Notes under the pieces: model-generated
Databases searched by the model: none
What the model saw: only the letters and a program-made list of their open reading frames with translations
What the model was told of the DNA's origin: nothing
Origin: Rostratula benghalensis
Lineage: Eukaryota > Chordata > Aves > Charadriiformes > Rostratulidae
Length of the DNA: 64,000 nt
Assembly: GCA_013399305.1 (NCBI GenBank)
Contig: VXAI01000018.1
Location: 1,656,215 to 1,720,214 of the forward strand
Direction of reading: 5' to 3'
Shown here: piece after piece, positions 1-11,305 of the stretch
How the letters are laid out: every line of letters starts with the position of its first letter
Numbering within the stretch: position 1 is the stretch's first letter
Position numbers and translations under genes: made by a program

Positions 1-3000
1 GGGGCAAGGTGCGGCGGGTGGCTGCCTCTTGCCAGTTTTCTCCCCGGTGCCTGAGCAAAAACCACGGGGATGGGGTGTAAATCGGGAGGCAGAGGACATT
101 TTACTTCCTTGCACACTCCGTGCATGCGTGTGTGTGTGTGTAAGAAGAAATCCGAGAGCCAGCCCTGCCCAGCTCCCCTTCTTCTTCTGAAATATGTCAT
201 ATTTTTTTGGCTGTTTCCCATGTACCGGTTCCTGCGGCGGAGCGGGGAGCAGGAGCTGGACTGTGCTGTGCAGCCGCCCAGGGAAGGCTTCTCTGGCTGG
301 TGGTCCCTGAATAAGCAGCAGGGGAAGCTGCGCAGTGATGCTCGCTGGGGCCGTGGCTGCCCCAAGGGTGAGGGCCCCCCCCTCCCCCCCGCCCCGAGCC
401 TGGCTTTTACCTGCTAAGATCTGCCAGTGTGTGTGGCCCTGAGGGACCAGCGATGCCTGGCCCTTACTAAAAGCCTGTCACAGGGAAGGTCTGTCTGGCT
501 CTCACCACGGTTCCTGGCTCCGGTGCTTGGCTGGAGGCTGTGGCAGAGCTGAACCAGACCTGGGGGTCTCGTCCTCGGGGGTGTCCCTGCCTCTGCCGTG
601 GACAGAGGCCCTTGGCCTTCTGTGCTGGCTCTGTGTCACCTTCAGCAGTGCCAAATGCAGGCAGTGAGTGAAGGAAAGGTGTGAGGAGAAGGTGCTGCCC
701 CCTTGGTTGCCCCCCGGCAGCTGATACAACGGGTGCGTTTGTGGGGCTCTCTGGGGTGGGGTGCCCCGGCTGAGGCCCTGTACAGCACAACGTGGGAGCA
801 TGTGCTTATCTTTAGGCACATGAGCAATTCCAGCTGCAATCACACGCTTAAAGTTGAACCACACGCTCAAGTGTTTTGCTGGATGGGAGTCTGCATAATT
901 TCTAGGGCTTTGAGAAAGCCCCCCACTCCTTGGGATTGGGGGAGCAGTTATGGATCTGAAGCAGTAATTGGGGGTGGATGGGGCATTTTGGGCAGGGTTT
1001 GGGCACCTGGCAGCAGTTGTTTCCTAGAAGCATTGTCTTAGTCCAGAAAACTTGGTCTGGATCCACCTGTATCCTTCTCGAGGGGCAATGGCAAGCTGTT
1101 GGCATTGGTGTTGGTTTTGGGCTCTGTTGGATAAACTGATAATGAGTTAGGCTTCCCATAAAATAGAACTGCCACCACGCACCAGAGAGCCCACCATCTT
1201 TCTTGTGAAGAAGGGGTTTGACATTGATGGGAAGCAGGAAAAGAGTACGGAATATAGAGCTAAAATAAAAATTCCAGATTAGAGAATATTAATGCGTGTA
1301 TTTGCTGGCTGGTTTATTCGGTGGCAAAGTCACTTGTTTCATGGTTTTGTGTTCATAAGGAATCCGTGAAAACCGAGTGCTTACCACTACAGAAACGTGT
1401 CAGCTTGACTGACAAAGCGCAGAGCCCCACTGATGGAGGAGTGTGGGATGCACACAGGGCTGTCCCCACTGTAGATGTCTGCGGTGTTGAGGGTGGGCTC
1501 CAAAACCCACTGAGCTCTCAGGGATAATTTTTTTTTTTCTGTTTTTGGTTTTGTGGAAACTCACCTTAACAGCCCTTGGGACCACTTTCCCCAGATCTAT
1601 TGGGGACCCTTCTCCGTCGCTGCTCCAGCTTGGGTGTTCAGAGCCCTACCTGTGTCTCAAACCCATCCAGCATTTATGGCCCCTTCCCAGTGTAAGCAGG
1701 GACTTTAGTTGGGTGAAAGCTATGAATGGAGGTTTCCTTCCCACCTGCCTCCATGGCCCTCGTTATTTCTTGCAGGTGCTGTAAAGCAGAGCGTGCCCGG
1801 GCTCCTTCTGAGCGGTTCTTCTGCTTCTCTTGCCAGACGGGACCCATGTCAAGATAGACAACTTGGAGGGAGGAGACGGCCAAAAGAGTTTGCCTGTGAG
1901 GTTCCTGCTCCCTTTCTGTTCCACCCTGACACCCATAACTGCTGCCCTGGGAGAGTGTGGCAGTGCTGTGGGACATGACAGCATCTGGCAGGGATCAGGA
2001 CCCCGCCGTGACGCTCCCTGATTCACAAAGCAAACAGAAACCTGCCCGAGCTTTCCTGCCTGCTGTCACGGGGGCAGACCAGCTGCCTGTGCATGCACCT
2101 CACAGTGTAGGTGGTTACTCAGAAAGCCCTGGACTGAAGCTCTGAGGTGTTGGGGTGGGCTTTTGTCATGTGGTTTTTCCTTCCTGTGCTTTGTTGTTGC
2201 ACCTTTAACTTGTGCAGTCGGATCAAACCTCAGAGATGAGACCCTTCTACGTGTACATTATGTTCCTTTGGTGAGAAAAGGAGGGAAATGCCTTAGATGT
2301 GCTGGTTTGGATGGGGGTGTGGGTGATGGAGAACCACCATCGGTGCTGATCCTGCTGGGGTTTCAAGACAAACTACCACCGAAGTGGGGTCCAGCTCTAT
2401 TTTCTGACTCCAGTATTTGCTTTGGGGCTGTGTATTCAGACCTTGTGCTGGCAAACATCTCAGGGACTGGCAGCTGAATGGTGACTTCAGTGTAGAAATC
2501 CCCAAATGTAAGTGATGGCAGAAGGGGATTCCTGATTCTGCTTCACTCAGCATCCTCTCCCTGACAGATACCGTAATTCTGAGTATCTGAGGAAAAAAAA
2601 AAGAATACCCACTTTTGGCTTGAGCTGTAAAATCAAAAGCTGGAAAGAACCATTTAACAGTTCCTCATTCATCTCTTCCCCCTCTGTCTGAAGCAGTTTG
2701 TCAGACGAAGATGTGATCGCTCTTGTGGTTTCCTTTTGAGGCATTTTTTTTGTGCAGCAAAACAAACTCGATATTCACGAAGGGTGCCCGCAGAATCATG
2801 AGTTCCTTTCTCTGTGACTGCCGGCACCAGCTGGACTTTCAAGTGGCCACGCAGCTTTGCAGGGGCATTGTTCATTTAACTTAGCTTTAGGTTTGACGTT
2901 TAAAAGTCGTTCTGGAAAATATTTTCAGTAATTGCTGTGAATTTCTTTAAAAGCACCAGTAAAAGTGCAGAGCCCGGCCCTGCCAGTGCAGCCTGCTTGG

Positions 3001-6000
3001 AAGGGCTGTTCCATTCTTGCTTCCCACCACCAACCCAGACCTTCCCACTGCCTCTTTGGAGCTCAGCAGGACAACATAGAGGAATACTAAAGTATTTTCT
3101 CTGAAACTGTTTTTTCCTCCAGTGGCCTTATTGCTGCCTGCATGACTTGCACAGCTGGACAACCTTGCCTGCAACCAGCACATCAGTAGTTGCCTGTGTT
3201 GTCCTGTGTGACCTGATTTAGGTGTTCCTGCTCCGGCAGAGGGATCAGACTAGATGATCTTTCAAGGTCCCTTCCAATCCCTGATATTCTGTGATTCTGT
3301 GACCTGATCTGCTGCCCCTTATCTCTTGTTTCTTAAAGTTGAATGAAGTTGTAGTTCATCACTTGGATCTCTGGAGAGAGTTTTGCCTATTGCAGTATTA
3401 TACCTCATTAGGCCCAGTATTTTGTTTGGGTTTTCCTTGCAATAATCTTATGCTTTTAAGAGCAAAACCTTTAGGAAGGGACCAGGCTAGAGCAGCCAAA
3501 TCTGATTGCTTGGCAGAGGCAGGGCAGCAAAGTGGCAGTCCCTGTGGCCTTTGATATGCGGTAGGGAACTTTTATCACCAGAGGTTTCTTCGGCTCAGAT
3601 CCAGCAAAGTCTTTATGTGCTTGGCTTTGCACTGATGTGGGACTTTGCCCATAATACATCAGGTCATTGTCTTTCAGCAAAGCAAATGTGCTTCACTGAA
3701 TTGTGACCTCGGTGAGGGGTATCTGGGTGGTGGTTGGATGTACCAGGAGTAGGTGGTGGTTCCTGGAGGCAGGGAGCATGCCCTTTCTGTCCTGGTCCAG
3801 GTTTCTTTTGTTTCTCGGAGGGATGGAAAGGGCGGCATTTGTGCTCATGGGAAAAAGTGTGGTTATTTTTTATTAGAAAAATTGAGGTCAGGAGCAGAAG
3901 AGCTAACAGCAAAGATGACTGTGGCTGCAGGACTACCCTGCACCCGCAGGAGTTTCACACCCAGGCTGAAGCTGCAGAAGTGCTGGTTTGAGGTGTTGTG
4001 GGATATACTTTTGTGTTTGCAGGGCTACAACACACAGCTCTTGTTGAGGGTTGGAGCTGGAACCTCACTGTAGCAGACCTTGCTTGCTCCAAGTGCCTTA
4101 CAGACATGGATGGAGGTGGCTCCAAGCTCATCCCAGGAGAAATCAGCAGGAAATATGGGGTGGGAGCCCTGGTGCTGGAAGCTCCCAATAGCTCACGTGG
4201 CCTTCAGGGGTTTTATTGACTCTTGAACATTTGGGGCTCTTAGTGAAGAGCTGCAGGGCTGGCCTGGCACTTAAGGAGCCTGTGGCAATGCTCAGAATCA
4301 TTAACGTGATCTTAGCTGCTCTGGACTTGGCTGCTTTTCAGTAGGGTCACCAGATTTCTGTTTTAGTTCCCTCATTCTGTGCGCTGCAGATTAAAGGCAG
4401 AACTTAAACTTAACATATTTTAGTAATGGAATTATACAGAAGTTTTACTGCATCTGAGCTTAAAATGATGCTAAATTATCATTTTCCTGTCATCACTGGT
4501 TCAAAACGCTGCTGGCTTCCCATGTGCTCAGATTGCATTTACTAGATTAGGAACTTTGAATGGGCGCTGTGTTTCAGCCAGCATCTCTTGCCACATTAGA
4601 AAAAGTAATTCAGTAAAAATTGGTCATGTGGTCATCAATATGCATCCTTCCCAAGCTGATTAGCCTGGTAGACATCTCCATAAACCTATTACGGCCAGCA
4701 TCATACCACCTCCTTCTGTGCCAGAAACTGCGTCAGGTCTTTCCTTTGTGGTCCTATCCATAGCCCTTGTGGGAGATCTGGCAGTGCTTAAAGTAGTTCT
4801 TTAGTCTTCACACCCTCCAATAAATTATGCAGATCTCTGCTGGAAACTTCCCAGTGACTGACAACTGTAAAGATAAACTGGAGAGGGACACAGGACCCGA
4901 TTCCCCCAGAACTGGAGGTTGGTGGGTGTTGAGGGAGGCTGGCCCCTTGCCAAGGGTCTAACTCATCCCTGAGTGGAGTATCTGCACGAAGTTTGAGCAC
5001 AGCTCAAGGCACAAGGGCTTAACGGAGGCTCAGGAAAACACTCAGTGCTAGACAGGATTTGGCCTGGGCTGATTTGACCTTAATTGTTTTCCCTTCTCAT
5101 TTGCTAGTCCGTCCCTCCTTCAGGGAGTGGTGGCTCGAGGAGAGGAGGGTGCTGAGCAGGGTGGCATCTCTCTCACCGGTGCTCGCGATGGGGTGGCCAA
5201 GGGTCACCCAGATGTTGGTCCTGACCCTCTGAGCATTCAGTCTGTGCCCAACACCATTGACTGTGAGCTACAGCAGAACACATTAGCAGTGCATTATTTT
5301 TCTTCGTGCATTAAATTTCCTTGATGTTGACGTTAATGGTTGCTTGCGTGTGTAATCAAAGGAAGGCTTTGCTGTCTCCAACAACCCCACGCCTTCTGGT
5401 AATGTGTTTTATAGGTCCCAAATCAGAGTATAGTGCATCAGCAGTGGAAACATCTCACCTTAAAATGGCTGACAATTCACACACTGAAGCTTTCAGCTTG
5501 TGCTTTCTTGTGTTATTTGCTTTTTGTTTTTCTTGCGATGGCTGTGCTTGGACCACAAGGTCTCCTGAAGCACATTTTAGGTGCCTGGGTTACAGAAGGC
5601 TAAAAGCAACGTGGATGAGAAATGTGTGTGTCCTGGGGTCCAGACGGCTCCAGCCCCAGGAGGGAACCTGGGTTTGCAAAGTATAATTACAGAACCAGCC
5701 TGGCCAGCCCCCTTCTTCCAGGTGATAAAAATCTGTCAAGGAGAAGGCAGCCACGGATCTCCCAGCTTTATTCACACCTAGAATGTTGTCTCCATTGTGG
5801 GGCACAGGGGTGTCCCCAATACCCTGGACTCCTGTGAGGGTCTGACAGTGGCTGAGCATTCAGCAGCTTGGGCATGAGTGCCTGGACGCCGCTGAGTAAG
5901 GAACCTGCCCTCTCCCATTCCATTTTTGGGGGAAAAGAATGAAATTTGACTTGACCTCCTGCTGCCCGTTTGTCGGTGCTGTGTGCTGTCCCCTCCCTGC

Positions 6001-9000
6001 CCCTCCAGCACAGCCCCTGCTGGGGCATCCACCAGCACTGGGCACCAGACGTGGTCCCCTGAGCTTAACAGCCATTGCCAGAGGGGGCAAGAAAGGCAAG
6101 GGGTCTCGCCTAAAATATGTTGAGTGAGGAAAATGGGAGGTGGGCAGCAAGCAAGGGAAGCAGGCGGGATGTACGTCAGGGTCCAGCACTTTGGATGCAG
6201 CCTCCAGCCTCGGGCAAGCAGCATCCCTGGGTGCTCTCCCAGGTTTTTAGGGTGACACTCAAACCCCTTCTGGTTTAAGCTTTGCACCAGACATTTTCCA
6301 GAGTCCATTGTGGCTGGTGTGCCCATACCCCATCACTGATTGCTGCTGAGACCTGTCCCTTTGTCCTGTGTTACAGAAGTGCTTGGTGGCCTGGCGAAGT
6401 ATCCCCTCATGCTTGGAAGCAAGCTTTAAACTGGGGGAACTAGGCAGCTGGCTTTTGTTAGGAAACCAAATCCCTGGCTTTTTGCTGGTTTTGGTGTAAC
6501 GTGAGGTCCCTTTGCATTTGCACGAGCAGCTGATCTGCGTCGTCACGGGTCCGAGCCCTTCGTGCATCTCCCTGACCCACGTTGTTCCCCCTCCCTGGGT
6601 GTGACTGAGGCACAGAAGCTCCTTTGTGTGGCTGAAGTGCAAGCCTTAATGGAAGGGGTGGGAGAAGACAGCTTTCCTCCTTCCCATCCCTCCCCGCAGC
6701 TGAATGCGGAGAGGTCTGTGTTGCACTAATGGTCTGTGCCACCAGAGCTGCTGGAGTTGCTGGAGCCTGTGCTGGTGGCTCCCAGCCACTCTCTGACACC
6801 GGGCAGAACTAGGGCTGAGCAACCCACACACTGGGCTGCTGGCCAGGACACCCCAAGCTGCAAACAGATTTCTGTGAAACCTTTGGCAGGCAGGATGCAG
6901 TTCTGTACTGGGGTGGCTGGAGGTAATCTGGTTTCCTTACTGGGGCTTGCACCGGTTCACCCAGCAGGAGGAATATTTGTTGCACGTTGTGTTGGGTTGT
7001 TCAGCTGGGAAATGGAGTGTCCTGTGGATGCTCAGGCTCCTTTGCAAAGCCTGTGAGATATGGAAGAGCCCTCTTAGAAGGGTGGATGGCCTTGGGACAC
7101 AGCGGCTGGCGTCGCTGGGGACCACGACCTTGGTACTTGGTCCCAAGTGCTGTCACTACCCTGCGTGGTCAGGGAGACACCGATGTTGGGTACCAACCTG
7201 AAAGGGTGGAGGAGTCAGAGGAGTGCCTCTGAAGAGCAGGATTCCTGCCTCCTCACTCAGACCCATAAAATCTCACTGGTTGTGGGTTTGAGCAAGGGCA
7301 GTTCGTGGAGGTCACTGGAAAATGGCACTTGTTTTGCATGAACTTTAAAAAATCATGTGGGTTTTGTTTTCACCTATCTACCCACAATTTCTCAAAAAAA
7401 AGAATTTTTTTTTCACCTCTACTTAGAAAAACAATGCCAAATCTATTCTCATTAAAATCTTTTACCAGAACCAGTTGCCTTTTTTTTTTTTTTAAGAAAA
7501 ATGATAAAATTTCTATCACAGTGGGAGGGGGAGAAAACCCATGGAAAGACTTGTTTTCACTGAGAAGCATGTTTTGACAGGAGTATTTCAGCCAGCGCTG
7601 ATGTTTTGAGCGCATCTATCAAGTGCCTGTGCTTGCAATTCATTACTATTTTGGCTTCCCGAGAAGAAGCCACATGTCCCATGTCACCTCCATCAAAGTG
7701 GGGGTCCTGTGGGGTGAAGCTGCTCAGGTCGTCTGGCAGCGAGGATGCGTTGCTTTCCAAAACCCTCTGAATTTTGACATTAAGCAGAGAAACATCTGTT
7801 TTTTCCATTTCCATCCCAAAAGGAGATGCCTGGGCATCCTCCATCGACAGTCCCAGGTGTGCACACCTGTTTGCAAGGCAGCCACACACCTTCTCCTGAA
7901 TATCCTTAATTGTATTTATGGGAGCCCTCCCTCACCCGCTGAGACTTGCACCCGAAAGCAGAGAGAAGTAGTTCAGGTTGTTAATCCTGGGAGGACCAAG
8001 GAAAACACTTAGCGGAGAAGCTGAGTATAAGTTCGCTGGCCTGCCAGAGAAATAATCCCATGGAATCAGAGGTTCTCAATTATTCATGTTTTCCAGAATC
8101 ACATTATTTCTTCCAGGGCCTGTTTTATAAATGCTGCTGCTATTTCTGATGGTAAATAACAATTTTGCATTATTTATGAACAGATTTTTACAACTGCTGA
8201 TATTGCAGCTGCTGCCAGAGCACTGGGAAAATTATTATTACTGTTTGTTGTTGCTTCTTTCTTACAACCTGACCCCTGTCTTGTTCCTTGCATGGTGATG
8301 ATGTGTCCATCGTGGTGTGACAGCCAAGCCCTCCCGTCGGTGCCTGCGAGTGGGTGACTGGAGTTCCCATCAAGTTTGTGCCTGGTGCTCGGAGCTGAGA
8401 AGAACAGGGATGGATGGGGACAGGACCCCGGGCAGTGGTTACATTTGAAGAGCAGAAAGGTCTAATTCTCTCCATGTGCCAGCCATGGAGTAGACCATGG
8501 GATGTACCTACTTTCTGGCCCCTGCTAGTGCTCCAGGGGGAATCAAGGGTGGCACCTGAATTTTACAGATGCTCATCTGGAGACCCACATTTCTAGGAAG
8601 GTGTAATTCAGGAATGGGCCAATTCCTGGGGTTGAGGAGCATATTTCTGGGGAAGAAACCCACTCCTGCTGCCCATTGCACAGACAGGGACACATGCTCA
8701 CCTCTGCCACGGTGGAGATGCTGATCTCCTTGGTTGAGCAGGCCGTGGAGGGAATGGGCCAGCAGAGAGCCAGGGGAACCTAGGGCAGTGATGGGAGGTC
8801 CACAGGGTGGTGTGATGGAAAGAGCCCCAAAGAGCTGCTGCCAGGACCTGCAGGGAAATCCCTGGGGGATTTTGCAGGACAGATGTCCTCTCCAGCCACC
8901 ACCAGCAGCACCAGGTTTCGGGAGTGAGCTCTGCTTTCCTTCTCACCCTGCAGTGGGACCTCCTGCACATCATCGGGTAGCTCAGGGATGCCAGATAAAT

Positions 9001-11064
9001 TAGGAAGCAGGTTTCAGAGCAGCTCCACCACCTGACGCAGGCCAGCTCACTCCTGGCCTGAATTTTAAGCACTAGAAGCAATGGGAGTTTGCTGGCAGTA
9101 GCAGAGCTCCTGGCTAAAAGGGTTTAAAGATGAGCCCTGCCCTCAGTTGTCCTGCTGGTGGGTTTCTGGAGGTAGGAGTGAGCACAGTGCAACCTACTCA
9201 TCCATCACATGCTTGCAGATACCAGCATGAGAAGCTGGTGGCAAAGACCCAGTCTCGGGGTGGCAGGCTAGCTGTTTGCAGGAGCACCTACACACCTAGG
9301 GTAGGATGTACTCCAGAAACTCTGCTGCTTCTGCTCATCGTTTAATCCAGATGATGCCCTACAGAGGACAAAAGTAAAGCCCTCACCAATCCTTCACATT
9401 GTAGTAATTCAGTCCCTTGCAGATCCATTTCTTTATTGTCCCCTCCAACTTGGGGGAGAGTCAGTGGACACTAAGACATGTTTGCTAATGAGAGTCTTGG
9501 GTTTGTAACTGTCTTCAGACAGAAGGAGCTGTGGTACAGCTTCACCACAGCACTGGAAGGAGTTTGGAGGAAAGAAATCTGGATTAAATTCTTTGAGGCA
9601 GGGAAGAGTGAGTTTGTCTGGCTAGTGCTTGGGGGGAAATGTATATCACAACACAATATTATATTCCAGAGTGGTTAGAACTTTCTGAATGGTTTGGTCA
9701 TAGTGGTTTCTGCTCCGTTTCACCCAGCTCTGCTAAGGCTGTGTTTTGGGGAGCGCTGGGCTGTAGGAGGTGGCCCATGGCCAGGCATCAGCTCTGTGGG
9801 TGACACGCAGGTGACTCCAAAGTCACTACAGTTTGTCATGTGGCTTTTCTCCTGCTTCTGTCTGTCGCCTGTCTTGGTCTCGTGCACTTCGTGTCGTGCT
9901 GTTACTGCAGAAGATGTAGCAGGGTGTCCTAGCAGGAGCTGCATCACACCAGAGACCCCAGCTGCTCCTGGGTGGCCGCCTGTGCTGGAGGAGCCTCTTA
10001 TCTCTCCTCCTGCATACGTGGCCTCCAGCTGTGTCCTGCGAGCCGGTGGGGCTGCGGGGGGCTGCGTGTGGAGATGCAGGGAGCTGGTGCTGGCAGCGAG
10101 GGACAAGATCAGAGGTTCACAGCTTGATGGAGAGGCATTTGCACGCCTTGCTTCCCTCCCTGCTCGCAGCCTCAAAACCTGAACGGCGGTGCAGATCTTT
10201 CCAAGCTCTAACAGAGCAGGTTCCAGAGTGAGTCCTGCTGGTCCCGCAGCTCCCATTTGCTGCCTTTGGTGTCGGAGGGATAAGGGAATTTCTTTAGCAT
10301 GCAGCATGATGAATGGTATTAATTTAGGCAGCTGGCTGCGTGCTGCCATCCGGCTCCTGCCCTGTCTGCAGGACGTGAAACACCCCCGGGTCCCAGCACT
10401 GGGACCTGGGCAGCCACCAGCAACCCCCCTGCCCTTTTGTCCCTCGCAGAGCAGAAACCAGGTCACTGGATAATGGATGCAGGCGCTGCATCCTTCAACT
10501 CGTGTTAAGCCAGGTGAAAAATCGCCCTGTTGTTCTCAGGGCAGCCTCTCCCCCTGCCCCGCTGTGCCCAGGTGAGCTGCTCCCCACCTCCCCATGCTGC
10601 CGTGTCCCACATTTCTTCCACTGGGCATCCAGTCCTTCCCTAGATCAACCTGCTCAGCAACTCAATTATCCTCTCTAACTTCGTTTCTCCCTGCTCTGTG
10701 GCAACACAAGGGGGTTTATCAAGCATGGTCTGACAGTAGAGACCAGCACAAGCTGAAAGACTGTGCAGGGACCTGGCCCATCTATTTATTTTTTCCCTCC
10801 CTAGCCTGGCTGGAGAACAACATCTCTTAAAATACTCTGCAAACCAAGCCACTGAAAGGCAGGCAGGCTCACAGTGAAGGAGGACCTAGGTACCATCCAC
10901 CAGCCCATTGCTTGGGGCCACCAACCAGGTGACAGTCAGGATCTGTCTAGCAAATGCCATGTTGCCATGGAGTCAAAGACAGGACTGAATCCAATTATGT
11001 TGCTGTTGGAAAACAGAGTTAAATGTAAACAGCAGCGAGTTATGTTTTCTCCTTCCTTCTGCAG
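1..11064 (+). other. SYNGR3: SYNGR3 intron 1 (3' part); no coding exon seen
   Basis: The stretch from the window edge to the exon 2 acceptor holds no exon with homology I recognise. Exon 1 should end just before the TM1 codons of exon 2 and encode a motif like RRPQT-LRV-SW, which I did not find in any frame. There is one CR1 fragment (3198-3302) and an AT-rich stretch at about 4370-4720. A second AT-rich stretch, with several ATTATTT and TTATTTAT motifs, lies at about 8030-8270. The many open frames here are GC-driven chance ORFs without splice or family support. The intron is at least 11 kb, whereas the whole human SYNGR3 gene is only a few kilobases (recalled). Confidence 0.7.
3198..3302 (+). 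mobile_element. CR1 LINE fragment, 3' end
   Basis: It contains the diagnostic 3' tail of chicken-repeat-1: 'acctgatttaggtgttcctg', then 'tagatgatctttcaaggtcc', 'cttccaatccctgatattct' and two copies of the ATTCTGTG octamer. Only about 100 bases of the 3' end are present, as expected for 5'-truncated CR1 copies. It lies in the same orientation as SYNGR3, inside intron 1. Confidence 0.92.
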
Positions 11065-11305
11065 ATCTTCTCCATCGTGGTGTTTGGCTCCATTGTGAAC
11101 GAGTGTTATGTGAACAAGGACAGCCAGAACCCTCAGCTGCTCTGCATCTTCAATGAGAATGAGAGTGCCTGCAGCTACGGCATCGCTGTTGGCATCATTG
11201 CCTTCTTTGGCTGTATCTTCTTCTTTGTCGTGGACCTCTACTTCCAGCAGATCAGCAGCGTGAAGGACCGCAAACGGGCCGTCCTGCTGGACCTTGGCTT
11301 TTCAG
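11065..11305 (+). CDS. SYNGR3: SYNGR3 coding exon 2
   Basis: The acceptor is a pyrimidine tract ending in TGCAG at 11060-11064; the donor is GTATGT at 11306. The exon begins in phase 0 with ATC and ends one base into a glycine codon. It encodes the end of TM1, the first lumenal loop, TM2 and the conserved cytoplasmic QQISSVKDRKRAVLLDLGFS stretch. The lumenal loop has Cys codons at 11104, 11143 and 11170 and an Asn-Glu-Ser sequon at 11158-11166. Confidence 0.95.

Noticed and set aside
9720..10466. 248-codon minus-strand open frame in SYNGR3 intron 1
   Set aside because: It overlaps a 162-codon plus-strand frame and has no recognisable domain, splice linkage or family signature. GC-rich, stop-poor sequence produces such frames by chance.
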